From positions 1-64,000 of the forward strand of contig CAZCBX010000014.1 of NCBI GenBank assembly GCA_964497185.1: a stretch of DNA of 64,000 bases, given 5' to 3'. Positions 9,401-17,382 of the stretch are shown in pieces (the first letter of the stretch is position 1; every line of letters starts with the position of its first letter). The position numbers and the translations under genes are program-made. The DNA comes from CAZCBX01 sp964497185. Lineage in GTDB: Bacteria > Bdellovibrionota_G > JALEGL01 > JAGRMV01. Under the pieces are notes generated by a model, which was given only the letters and a program-made list of their open reading frames with translations, ran no database searches and had not been told where the DNA came from.

Positions 9401-11568
9401 TCCATCAATTGTGTTTTTTGTTCGGGCGTTGCCAAATAAGCTGGGTCCAACTGCTCAATTTTGGTTTTAAGCTGTTCTTTTTTCTGACTGACGCGATCGG
9501 CCGCTTCGGTTTGCGCGGTTGGATCACCAAAGGCAGCTTGTGCATATTCATCTTGCACCGCTGCATCCATTTGCGCTTCGATCAGACTTGCGCGTGCCTC
9601 TTCTATTGGACCACGCTCTGCTTTATACGCTTCTTGCTGCTCTGGGGTGAGTTGGTTTTCAATAAAGGCGGCTTTGTCTTCTTCCTTTTTAGGCAGACCA
9701 TATTCGGCATCCAATTTTGCTTCTTGCTCATCCAAAAATGCTTCAATGCTTTGGCCGTCGGCAGGTTGCGCATCGAAGTTTTCTACGATGCGTTTTCGCT
9801 GACTTGGGTCAATGCCATCTGGATTGAGTGCACGGGCCTGGGCCACTTTTTCCGACCATCTTTTTGCAGCGTCGGCTTGTAGCGCTGGGGTAGAAAGTTT
9901 GCCAATGCGTCGATGGGCTTGCTCCATCATTTGCGCATCGATGGCTGCGGGATCCAACAGCGCCATATCATCGGCTAGTTTTTTAGCTTCGGGTTGGTCG
10001 TACAATGCCACTGAACGCTCAAGGGCATCGCGTTTTTGTTGAAATACAGGTTTTTGTGCATCGGAACAATCGGTTGCGCATTTTGCGTCGATGGTTTCAA
10101 GTCGATCTAAAAATTCTTGTTGTCGCTGCGCCACGACCTGGGGCGTATCATTGAATGCCTGCTCGTATAAATAGGTAGAAGCATCATCCTCCAACGTTTG
10201 CAATTCTTCCATCACCGCAATGTCAGCATCGGTGGGATTGGGATTGGTGAAGATTTGACGCTTTTGTTCCATTGTTGCCGGCGCTGCAACCTTGCTTGCA
10301 TTGCCTTTGGTGCGAAGGGCTTGATCAAGCGCAGGTATTTTTTTGGCAATGGCTTGGTCCATCGCATTGATGGTTTGTCGGTCACTGTCGCTTAAATTTT
10401 CGTCCATAAATTTGGACTCTTGATCATTGAGTTTTAAAATCGCCGCTGCGGCAGATGGCGCGTAGTCTTGACCTTGATTTAAATCTTGCAAAAGTTTTTG
10501 CATCGCTTGATTTAGCTCAATGTTGCTATGGGTTTGATTGCGGCAGTCTTCTTTATCTTGCGCATCGTGACCATCTTGCAATCCTTTGAGAAAACAATAA
10601 ATGGCGTTCATGTTGGCAGACAAAGAAATGGCTTCATCACCTTCACCTGCGCCTGGAATGACGGGCTCCACGATGGTTTGTGCTTGAGCTTTGGGCTTGG
10701 TGGGTACGGAAATGGCAGGCAACGTTGTACCAGCAGGCATCGCATTGGCAGCCATGACCCACTGACGAATTTCTTCACCTGTGGCACCACTAGATAACAT
10801 CGACTCCACGCCGACCAACGTACCTTGTTGTTTTTGTAACTTGGCCACCACTTTGTTTTCTTCAATGCCAGTGGCTTGGTTGGCCATGGCTTGATACAAA
10901 TCTTTGAGCGCACGAACATCGGCCAGGGCTTGGTTTCGAACTTCGTCTTGACTGAGATCCTTTAGAGCCAAATTTTGTAGAAACGCGTTTACGCTGCTCA
11001 GCACTGCATCGACTTCATCGATGGAGAGGGCTGCCTGGCCATCTTCCATATTCAATTGACCTCTTAAATGGCTTTTCAAAATAGCCAAAGAAGTCTCGGG
11101 AACCAAGGTGGCCGTGTCAACTTTGCTGCCCATTTTCACAACACCCTGATTAATTGCTTCTTGATCCGCCTTGGCTTTTTCGGCATTGTCGGCAATGGTT
11201 TGTATGGCCTCATCGAGGTCTTCTTGCACTTGGGGATCGAGTTCCAATACCGATGGATCGAAGGGGATGGGTTGTGAATCAGCTGGATTGCCGATCATGG
11301 GGTTGCCTTGATTGGTGCGCGTACGACCGCCATCGGGCTGAAGTCCCCCACCTTGAAAACCACCCGCACTGGGGAAAAACGTACCTGTTCGCTGCGCGTT
11401 GTTGGTGCGGCCCTTGGCATTGGTTTTGGACCCATTGGCTTTTTGAAAGCCCGCACCTGCTCGTGCATTGTAATCGTTGTCACAAGCTGAAAGAAGCAAC
11501 ACCAAGCCAAGAATGCCCAAGCTTTGAAACGATGCGATGCGATGGATGTAGTGTAAAATCATGTTCAT
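6409..11568 (-). CDS. giant lipoprotein (1719 aa) with 340-residue internal duplication
   Basis: The N-terminus has a signal peptide and lipobox LLLSAC with C29 as the lipidated residue. A Gly/Asn/Arg-rich stretch (30-100) follows, then highly charged, mostly helical sequence rich in Ala, Gln, Glu and Asp. Two blocks, about residues 431-742 and 773-1080, align without gaps at a constant 340-residue offset (WSEK at 571 and 911, LNPDG at 581 and 921, EAQMDAAVQD at 664 and 1004). Each has a Cx3C pair (C497/C501, C837/C841). Four shorter units carry an LET(V/L)GDA-x-x-LI motif near 1150, 1225, 1325 and 1431. The C-terminus (about 1535-1719) looks globular. I recognise no family. By composition it could span the periplasm as an extended helical protein; this is inference. 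It lies fourth of five in the operon. Confidence 0.85.
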   Translation of the reverse strand: MNMILHYIHRIASFQSLGILGLVLLLSACDNDYNARAGAGFQKANGSKTNAKGRTNNAQRTGTFFPSAGGFQGGGLQPDGGRTRTNQGNPMIGNPADSQPIPFDPSVLELDPQVQEDLDEAIQTIADNAEKAKADQEAINQGVVKMGSKVDTATLVPETSLAILKSHLRGQLNMEDGQAALSIDEVDAVLSSVNAFLQNLALKDLSQDEVRNQALADVRALKDLYQAMANQATGIEENKVVAKLQKQQGTLVGVESMLSSGATGEEIRQWVMAANAMPAGTTLPAISVPTKPKAQAQTIVEPVIPGAGEGDEAISLSANMNAIYCFLKGLQDGHDAQDKEDCRNQTHSNIELNQAMQKLLQDLNQGQDYAPSAAAAILKLNDQESKFMDENLSDSDRQTINAMDQAIAKKIPALDQALRTKGNASKVAAPATMEQKRQIFTNPNPTDADIAVMEELQTLEDDASTYLYEQAFNDTPQVVAQRQQEFLDRLETIDAKCATDCSDAQKPVFQQKRDALERSVALYDQPEAKKLADDMALLDPAAIDAQMMEQAHRRIGKLSTPALQADAAKRWSEKVAQARALNPDGIDPSQRKRIVENFDAQPADGQSIEAFLDEQEAKLDAEYGLPKKEEDKAAFIENQLTPEQQEAYKAERGPIEEARASLIEAQMDAAVQDEYAQAAFGDPTAQTEAADRVSQKKEQLKTKIEQLDPAYLATPEQKTQLMEQAEQDTQEQWEEMEAELAKPITTPTVSNVEAENQVTDEAAKDGPTHIDQAATPAKKLLADNATAADQGIMDDLSNLQEAVTSYYDHQAPTALPHEVALKKQEYLGMLEGIDARCEGNCSEAQKPLFQAQRDAVERDILFHDQPEAKQLTDQIAGLDPAQISPGIIEAAHQRIAALPSRDQREYAAQQWSEKLEQARALNPDGITQAERQAIVEDFDAPLSPGQSVDDYLDAQQEEINQAYGLSPDKATDWPAIIDGWTPAQKAAYNAEQQKVEDARGELYEAQMDAAVQDHYAMGTFGDIVQREQAKQAFEKAQAPLQDKVAKLDASYLSDPAKKAQLQTRADQSLDQQYRDLASKPAANDIDPSLAQSASAASDATADPAPTAIEQLSKYLEDPSVADASTWEGSAPLKEEDKRILAPFATEGQELETLDDAKTLVDGLPTQAQKDAGIDPELDEAKETKAQVQDLENMINGQPLDPERANDPIAPSVAEALNPQPGERNVETLGDAEKLIQERKQQQAQNATNDQRELAVDAQEKVGQALQEHKQDLPVRENRSEQKEYLQSVVDGKKPIKLLEGDMLNEPLDSEIKEDLQAHAAQDQELETVGDAVALIRDKQKTAKATEKNAQEDPDAAKKAQEELAALETTVEDIEEISTEDAQKEAVQNETLAAVAAGEIEPEQLTDQEKQAPLSDALKEELAPITPEGMPLETVGNAAEVIEKHQDVANGEEVYTEPEQPALSGQDQALLKALDILGSALDQTIAQRSAQPADTPNFTKEDVQTEVKKALDAQFAAQQLVEKAKLNGDMQGLKMYEKIDLIIAQKLQGKQWKDVTDYKPILQDILRAYADTLNPNVEYATSRYSYPGGASQVVELKLPAISQNAINMLQSGASPQAFSQKVEQDLNGLFHNTGIDYLVYTLKHYLKDHVSDNFLKKEIPMLLVKNSGMNNQNPEYLYLVSQYLDAAGRISLGSLPLTTTDAPQFDISIVFAIEQLNENP
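8329..9252 (-). repeat. second copy of internal 340-residue repeat of the giant lipoprotein
   Basis: Encodes about residues 773-1080. It aligns colinearly with residues 431-742 at a 340-residue (1020-base) period, with no insertions or deletions through the well-conserved part. Shared landmarks are the Cx3C pair, YDQPEAK/FHDQPEAK, WSEK, ARALNPDG and EAQMDAAVQD. Confidence 0.85.
9343..10278 (-). repeat. first copy of internal 340-residue repeat of the giant lipoprotein
   Basis: Encodes about residues 431-742. The DNA copies are clearly diverged from the second copy, so the duplication is not recent, yet reading frame and spacing are fully kept. This implies selection on repeat length. Confidence 0.85.
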
Positions 11569-11574
11569 TGTCCT

Positions 11575-12555
11575 TTATTCATCAACCTGTTGATCTTTAA
11601 AATCATCTTTTACATTTGCAAATGATTGTATGGCTTGCATTGGTTCGACACCTTCTTCGCTGAAACCAGCGCCTTTGATAAATGCAAATTTCAAATATTC
11701 GTTCCACGTGGCTTCAAGCAATGCACCTTGATTGTTGTCAATGTAATCAGCGTAAGCGCCAAATGGTTGATGGGCTGGATCGCCGAAATACCGATTCAGC
11801 TTGGCGGCCTCTGGCATCACTTGTGCAATTTTTTCAAGAAGTTTTCGTTCTGTTTGGTTTTTGGCATAACTCAATTGCTTGACTTCGTTGATCCACTGGA
11901 TGAATTGCGCTTTGTATTCAGATGCTTCTAACGAATCCAATAAATTGGATTTGCAGTATTCATGATAGGTTTGAAGGCCTTGAGGACCTCGCACCATCAC
12001 AAATGGGGCAAGAAGCTCATATTGAACCGCGCTATAAATCACCACAGGTGAGTTGTGGGTAATGCAACGATAGTTAAAGCCTTCATACACATGAATATCT
12101 TGTTCGCGGTCTTCTTCGATGCGTTTGCCCCAGTAACGACCTGCAGCATCGGCTGCACTGTCAATTTCCACCAGAATATTGGCTTCTTTGGTTTTATGAT
12201 CAACTACATCATGAATGGATGAAATCGAAGGGTGGATGGTGATCAGCGCATTGATTTCTTGTGTGGTCATGGTTGACACGTATCCGTATTTTAAGAATTC
12301 ACTCGTAGATATGTCGGCTTTGGGTAAGGGGGGGACGGGCAAAATTTCTTCGACAGGTTCAGTTTCCAACGTATCTTCGGGCATTTCCACCACTGAGCTG
12401 TCTGCATCCACTTCATTGCCCAAAGGCATAAGCTCATACAAATCCATCACGGTATCCAAATCGGGATAACCTGTTTCAGAGGTATCTTCTTGTCCCATGG
12501 CTGAAGCCGAAAACAGGATGACCATCATGGCCAGGAGGGTGGTTGCTTTTTTCAT
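11575..12555 (-). CDS. exported protein of unknown function (326 aa)
   Basis: The signal peptide MKKATTLLAMMVILFSASAMGQ is cleaved near residue 20. An acidic Pro-rich linker (to about residue 85) and a mostly helical domain follow. I chose ATG 12555 because the upstream extension (MYKMLKQQGTKT) would precede a perfect signal peptide and AAGGAA lies a normal distance before this ATG. The C-terminal segment resembles that of the 347-residue protein at the operon end. It begins 28 bases after the coiled-coil lipoprotein gene and ends 6 bases before the giant lipoprotein gene. No family recognised. Confidence 0.8.
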   Translation of the reverse strand: MKKATTLLAMMVILFSASAMGQEDTSETGYPDLDTVMDLYELMPLGNEVDADSSVVEMPEDTLETEPVEEILPVPPLPKADISTSEFLKYGYVSTMTTQEINALITIHPSISSIHDVVDHKTKEANILVEIDSAADAAGRYWGKRIEEDREQDIHVYEGFNYRCITHNSPVVIYSAVQYELLAPFVMVRGPQGLQTYHEYCKSNLLDSLEASEYKAQFIQWINEVKQLSYAKNQTERKLLEKIAQVMPEAAKLNRYFGDPAHQPFGAYADYIDNNQGALLEATWNEYLKFAFIKGAGFSEEGVEPMQAIQSFANVKDDFKDQQVDE

Positions 12556-12583
12556 CGTCTTTGTTCCTTGTTGCTTCAACATT

Positions 12584-13678
12584 TTATACATCCCTTCGAT
12601 CGGTCAAAACCAACTGAAAACTTTGATCATCGAGTTTTTTAGCCCATTCAATGGTGGCGTCATCTTCAATGTAGCTACGCATGGCCGGTGTTTCTTGCAT
12701 TACCTGATTGCCTACCATGGGCAGCGCAAAAAAACCATAGGCCTTGGCTTGCGCGCTGGTTGCTTGTTTCAAAAAAGAAAATAGCGGGGCGTTGGCGTGC
12801 TGCTGCATGGGTACAAGTTCTTCCATGGTTTTGGCCACTTGAATGGAAAATACAGGCTTCTGGCTGATGGTGGCTTTGGGCTGACCAAACACCCCTTGGT
12901 CGTTGAGGCGGATAAGCCATTGCAACGTGGTTTGAGGGTGGGATTGGCTTAACGCTGCCAGATAAACTTGACCTTGGTCGGTCCAGGTTTGAATGTGGGC
13001 GCGGCGTATTTTGGCCTCAATCAGCACCGTGCTGGGGCTTTCCTGAAACTGTTCTCGATGCACACGCATGATGCTTGAAAGCAAGTCTTCGACTTGCGCG
13101 CGGTGGTCTTTTAAAGATTGGGTGTGGTCTTCAATGGCTGAAACAAGCTGCAGAATTTGGTTTGGATACACCGTGACATGACCGTTTTCATCGGCCTGTG
13201 CAAAATCAATTTGCTCCATTTGTAGCACGTCTTTGATCAATGATTGATGTTTGGCGGAAATGAGCGTGTAGGGCAAATCTTGGCTTTGGCTTAGCGCTGC
13301 AAGTTGGCTTTCTTGCCTTTGGTTCATTTGCACATGATTTTTGAGCTCTTGATCGAGCGCCTCAAGCGTGGCTTGAAACTCTTGGGTTTTTTCGGCCAAA
13401 TGCGCTTCGGCGTTATCTTCAGCCAATTTGATGGCTTCGGCGCGGGCTTTTTCCATGTTTTCTAGGGTTTGGGCCTGTTCTTTTTGAGCCTGGCCCATGA
13501 GCGCTTCCATCTCTGTTTTTTGCGCAGCAAGCTGCGCTTGAACATCGTCCGACGAAGCGTTTTGCTCCGTTTTGCGCACACCTGCTCCTAAATCATCGCA
13601 GGCGGTAAGCATCATGGCCATCGCCATCGGAAAGCAAAGGCGGATCCAAGGTTTATGGGATACACGCACCCGCATCAC
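12584..13678 (-). CDS. coiled-coil lipoprotein of unknown function
   Basis: 364 residues. The N-terminal signal ends in lipobox MLTAC (C27). Residues about 38-130 are a long charged coiled coil rich in Ala, Gln, Glu and Lys. The rest is a mixed helical domain with no motif I know. The start is GTG 13678 (or ATG 13675), overlapping the stop of the preceding gene by four bases (GTGA), a sign of translational coupling. Anchored by lipid and able to form a coiled coil, it may oligomerise or bridge envelope layers; this is inference. Confidence 0.82.
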   Translation of the reverse strand: MMRVRVSHKPWIRLCFPMAMAMMLTACDDLGAGVRKTEQNASSDDVQAQLAAQKTEMEALMGQAQKEQAQTLENMEKARAEAIKLAEDNAEAHLAEKTQEFQATLEALDQELKNHVQMNQRQESQLAALSQSQDLPYTLISAKHQSLIKDVLQMEQIDFAQADENGHVTVYPNQILQLVSAIEDHTQSLKDHRAQVEDLLSSIMRVHREQFQESPSTVLIEAKIRRAHIQTWTDQGQVYLAALSQSHPQTTLQWLIRLNDQGVFGQPKATISQKPVFSIQVAKTMEELVPMQQHANAPLFSFLKQATSAQAKAYGFFALPMVGNQVMQETPAMRSYIEDDATIEWAKKLDDQSFQLVLTDRRDV

Positions 13679-15957
13679 ACACCTGGTTGTACAGCCCGAA
13701 TGGCTTTATACCCTTCCCACTTGTGGTCATCAATGCGGTTGCTTTTTAGTTCTAGTTTTTCAATGGCAAACTCTGTATCCCGACAAATTTGGTCGGGTTG
13801 CACAATCAATTCATACGATTGCACGCCTTGATTTTCGTTGGTCAATTTACCGCCGTTGGCTTGTCGCAGTTCCGAAACAATGCCTTTGCTGCTGTTAACT
13901 TGGTCACAGTTGGTTACCGTGATCACCAGACGGTTCTCAGATTCTTTCTCTGCTAGCTGTCCGTTTAAGGGTTGACCAAACTCTGAACTGGTTTGAATAC
14001 CGCGAACACCAGAGCCGCTGCTCTGTTTGGCTTGCACCACATCGATGTATTCAGGCGAAGGCAAATCTTCATTGGTGCCATAGAGATAAATCGGAATGCG
14101 AATCGAGCCCGCATCATCCACATTGGGTTTAAGGATGTGTAAGAACTTATCACCATGGTATTGGGTGATTTCTCGATTTTCAGTGATGGGATCTAAGTCA
14201 GTGTCGTCATTGGCTTTAACCACTTTTTCAGCCACAAAGAAACGCTCTTGTTCAGGCACGCAGGTTACACCTTTGCGCTCTGCAATCGGATACACGCTGG
14301 CCATCCCAGCATGCAATGGTTTCCATCTCTCTTCGTTGGGCAGTTTGTAAAAAACGCTTTCTGAAAGTGGAACAATGTTGTTTTCGGTGTTGAAATCTTC
14401 GTCGTTGGAAACATAGTTGATGACCATATGGCTGGTTTTGCAACCAGGGCGGGGCTCAGGCACCACAGCACGTAATTCAGAATTGATGTTCTGCGTTTGT
14501 CCGTCTTGGACCGTACCGCTGGTCACCAAAATGGTTTGACCATTGACGATGGTGGTGAAAGTTCCTGTTAGTTGGGCGTTGCCCACGATTTGACGACCGG
14601 ACTTGGTATCCGTGGACAAAAAGCCGATGGCCAGCTCCGCACCTTCGGGCAACAAAATGTTGCTCTCAAATGCTACTTGGAAGCTGCCCTGCTCCCGCCA
14701 GCTGTTGATTTCTTTGCGTAAGCCACTGATACGTGCCAAGCTCATCACTTTTGAAGATGGGGCTGGAATGGGCTCAATGGTGCCACCACGGACAATGGCG
14801 GTATCGCGATTGGCCGCAATGTCTGCCACGGTCGGATCCACCACAGGCCATGCTTTGCTATCCACCACGGGTACAGGCACGGGACGTTTGCCCATAAGTC
14901 CATCTTTGGTGGGTAGGATTTCTTCGACGGGCACGTCGTCGTTGCCTTGACTGTCCACCACCGCGCCGTGAAAAATACGTCGGTAAGCAGGTGTATCGCC
15001 CTCACCTTTGTTCTTCAACGCAAACAATAGATCAAAGTATTCCCGAGAGTACGGCACCTTCACCGTAACACCACTGGGAAGCGTGATTTCTGGCGCTTCG
15101 TTTTCTCCCAATCTGGAGTTGCGTTTGTAGTTGTTTTGCATGCGGTGGAAAATTTGCGCCACGCGCTCCTGATTTTCTTGATCCGCCACGGTGGCTTTGG
15201 CTTTGGCTTTCTTGGTATCGGCTTCGTCTAAATTTTCTTTCTCCTTTTTTTGCGAGGTAAAAAGGCCGGCAAATGGTGGGTTTTTGATGCCTTTGCGCAT
15301 TTTTTTAAAGCCTTTTTTGCCTTCAGGAAACTGCACTGCACCCACCAAAAAACCGTTGATTCGATTTGGGTGGATGGCCAAGTATTCATCTTTGACGTCG
15401 TGGCTTAAGACTTCCAAAAAGTTACCTTTTGATTCAGGGTCTTTGATTTCGATCATGGTTGTGTCGTTGTTGTTGTAACGGGTTTTCATGATCAGTGCTT
15501 CACACGCATCTTTGATGCCGTCGTTTTCCAGCGGTTCGATATCCGACCAAAGGCTATCGATCACGGCATTGGACGCATCGGCTTGGCGCACTTGTTTACA
15601 AAATTCAGCAGGACTTAGCGGAGATGCTGTGACCAATTGGCCGCTGGCCAATAGCTCAGCTTGACGCTTCATTCGCTCTTCTTTGAGCTTTTTGGCTTGC
15701 TCCAACGCTGCTGTGGGATCTTGAGGTTGGGGGTTGGTATTGGCATTGCCGGCGTTGTTGTTAAAGAAAGGATTGCCCGCACCAAATTGACGGCCACCTT
15801 TGTTTCCCAATGGATCACTGGTTTGTCCGGTGTTGCCACGGTTGGCACCAGAGCCGTAGCGGATACCGCCGGCTTGATCTTGGGTGCAACCTGTACTGAC
15901 CATAAGTACGATACTGGCCAAAAGGGCTTGTAAAATATGGGCTCGTTTTTGTTTCAT
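13675..15957 (-). CDS. large lipoprotein (760 aa) of unknown function, first gene of operon
   Basis: The signal peptide ends in lipobox VSTGC (C24). A Gly/Asn-rich low-complexity linker (about 30-80, with NNNAGNANTNPQPQ) follows, then a Lys-rich segment, then beta-strand-rich sequence from about residue 300 onward. Such linkers commonly lift a domain away from a membrane. Ribosome site GAGGAA lies 6 bases before ATG 15957. It heads a run of five genes on one strand with overlaps or short gaps, the next overlapping by GTGA. The motor genes exbB-exbD-exbD end 283 bases upstream. No homologous family recognised. Confidence 0.83.
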   Translation of the reverse strand: MKQKRAHILQALLASIVLMVSTGCTQDQAGGIRYGSGANRGNTGQTSDPLGNKGGRQFGAGNPFFNNNAGNANTNPQPQDPTAALEQAKKLKEERMKRQAELLASGQLVTASPLSPAEFCKQVRQADASNAVIDSLWSDIEPLENDGIKDACEALIMKTRYNNNDTTMIEIKDPESKGNFLEVLSHDVKDEYLAIHPNRINGFLVGAVQFPEGKKGFKKMRKGIKNPPFAGLFTSQKKEKENLDEADTKKAKAKATVADQENQERVAQIFHRMQNNYKRNSRLGENEAPEITLPSGVTVKVPYSREYFDLLFALKNKGEGDTPAYRRIFHGAVVDSQGNDDVPVEEILPTKDGLMGKRPVPVPVVDSKAWPVVDPTVADIAANRDTAIVRGGTIEPIPAPSSKVMSLARISGLRKEINSWREQGSFQVAFESNILLPEGAELAIGFLSTDTKSGRQIVGNAQLTGTFTTIVNGQTILVTSGTVQDGQTQNINSELRAVVPEPRPGCKTSHMVINYVSNDEDFNTENNIVPLSESVFYKLPNEERWKPLHAGMASVYPIAERKGVTCVPEQERFFVAEKVVKANDDTDLDPITENREITQYHGDKFLHILKPNVDDAGSIRIPIYLYGTNEDLPSPEYIDVVQAKQSSGSGVRGIQTSSEFGQPLNGQLAEKESENRLVITVTNCDQVNSSKGIVSELRQANGGKLTNENQGVQSYELIVQPDQICRDTEFAIEKLELKSNRIDDHKWEGYKAIRAVQPGV

Positions 15958-16240
15958 CTTTTATTCCTCTTTGTATGCATGACCCATGGACATCCATTTG
16001 TCATCGTAAGGATATAAGCAAGGGCCGTACCAAAGTTTATTTGTATTTTATTTCAATAAAAACAGATACTTATAATACCAGTGGCTTGGCTTTTGTGAGA
16101 CATTTTGCCTGGGCTTGTGACAAAAATGTCTCAGTTTTTTGCGCCTGCATCCAAGGCTTAGCAAGGATGCTGAGCCATGTCAACACGATGCGTTAAGCTT
16201 TTTTTGGCGTTCATTTGGGTCAAATATGGACGGTGCGTCG
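15958..16240. promoter_or_regulatory. spacer between motor operon and lipoprotein operon
   Basis: 283 bases without a gene. It should hold the promoter and leader of the lipoprotein operon (minus strand); no consensus pair is convincing there. On the plus strand there is a TATAAT at 16071-16076, then a strong hairpin with a T-tract (16096-16140). A second small hairpin lies near 16147-16170 (GCATCC/GGATGC). Confidence 0.4.
16096..16140 (+). terminator. Rho-independent terminator shape, plus strand, with no plus-strand gene before it
   Basis: 11-bp arms TGAGACATTTT / AAAATGTCTCA followed at once by GTTTTTT. The T-tract is on the plus strand only, while the genes on both sides are on the minus strand. 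A plus-strand TATAAT sits 20 bases upstream of the hairpin (16071-16076), so a very short RNA could be made. Confidence 0.5.
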
Positions 16241-16837
16241 CTATTGATTTCGGCGAATGGCCACCAAATTGTACTGGTCGTAACCGGCTTCGGCCGAGGA
16301 AAATAGAACAGAAGTGACCAGCCAGTATGGGGTTTTTTTATCGGCAATGATCATGACTTTGTGGTCAAACACAATTTCAGGGTTGAGCTTGGCCATGTTT
16401 TTCTGCTGTTCGGCTTTTTCCAATAGTGCTTGTTTGAGTTCAGGAATGAGGTAGTTGCGCCGGGCTGAGTTGGTTTTAAGCTTGGTGATGGTGGTGGCAT
16501 CCAGAACCAACACTTCTTCGTCGTCCACTGCAATCACGGAGCCTTCCGTGCCCACACGGTTGACCAGCACTTTGACCACTTCGCGTGGATTGATTTCGGT
16601 GCGGGAGATGGGAATGGACATTTTGTCTTCGCCCACCGGCAAAGATAGCGCAGAAACCGAATAGCTTTTGAGCAAAAAAACCAGAAGAATGGTGAGCATG
16701 TCCATCATGGCCACCAGGTTTAATTCGCGCTCGTTGGCGGTTTCTTCAAAATATTTGTGACGACGCTTGCCGGTTTTGCGGTGTTTAAAGCGCGTATACT
16801 CAAGCTGCGCGATTTGCTGTTCAAGGTGCGTCATCAT
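16241..16837 (-). CDS. ExbD/TolR-family motor protein (second of two)
   Basis: 198 residues: a cytoplasmic basic N-terminus, one membrane segment LVAMMDMLTILLVFLLKSY carrying the proton-path aspartate D46, then a periplasmic domain. ExbD/TolR proteins work with an ExbB/TolQ channel, using the proton gradient to drive force across the envelope. The start ATG 16837 overlaps the stop of the preceding exbD gene (ATGA). Two different ExbD-type proteins behind one ExbB is the arrangement of the Myxococcus AglRQS gliding motor, but it also occurs in other Tol-like systems; the assignment to a process is inference. Confidence 0.88.
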   Translation of the reverse strand: MMTHLEQQIAQLEYTRFKHRKTGKRRHKYFEETANERELNLVAMMDMLTILLVFLLKSYSVSALSLPVGEDKMSIPISRTEINPREVVKVLVNRVGTEGSVIAVDDEEVLVLDATTITKLKTNSARRNYLIPELKQALLEKAEQQKNMAKLNPEIVFDHKVMIIADKKTPYWLVTSVLFSSAEAGYDQYNLVAIRRNQ

Positions 16838-17349
16838 ATGCTTAACGTCATTTCTGTAAAGAGGTCTTCTTCGTTTACATCGGTTTCGCGGGTGGCGTCC
16901 ATGGTTTTGATGATGTTTTCGTACTCAACGGCCGCGTCCGCGATGATTAATATTTTGTCTTCTTCCTGAAACCGCTCTTTGATGGTGGCCAGGTGGTCGG
17001 TGAGTGCTTGTGTATCGTACCCTTTGCCTTCTTGGCCTTCGATGGTGGTTTTGGGGATGACCTTTTTGCCGATGGGCTTGCCACCGGTTACATTGGCTTC
17101 AACGGTGTATCCTTTGTCGTTTACGCGTAAGATTAAAAGCAAATCCTCTTTTTTCTGCGCTTCGGTTACGGTCTGAGAAGCATTGGTGTCCAGCTGAGGG
17201 ATGGAGGCATTGAGAATGGTAAAGCTTAAAAAGCTGGTGATGCTCACCAACATAAACAAAACCAAGTTCACCATGATATCCATGTAGGGGATGAGGTTTA
17301 GTTCTTCCCCTGCGGACTCTAGCTCTTCTCTGCGGTTATTGCGTGCCAT
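16834..17349 (-). CDS. ExbD/TolR-family motor protein (first of two)
   Basis: 171 residues. A short cytoplasmic part (MARNNRREELES) leads to the membrane segment LNLIPYMDIMVNLVLFML with the essential aspartate D24, then a periplasmic domain. It differs clearly from the second ExbD, so the two are probably not interchangeable. It lies 33 bases after exbB and overlaps the next gene by 4 bases, giving a tight three-gene motor unit. Confidence 0.9.
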   Translation of the reverse strand: MARNNRREELESAGEELNLIPYMDIMVNLVLFMLVSITSFLSFTILNASIPQLDTNASQTVTEAQKKEDLLLILRVNDKGYTVEANVTGGKPIGKKVIPKTTIEGQEGKGYDTQALTDHLATIKERFQEEDKILIIADAAVEYENIIKTMDATRETDVNEEDLFTEMTLSI

Positions 17350-17382
17350 GCTTGTTTACAAAAATAAAAGTGCAAACGCTGT

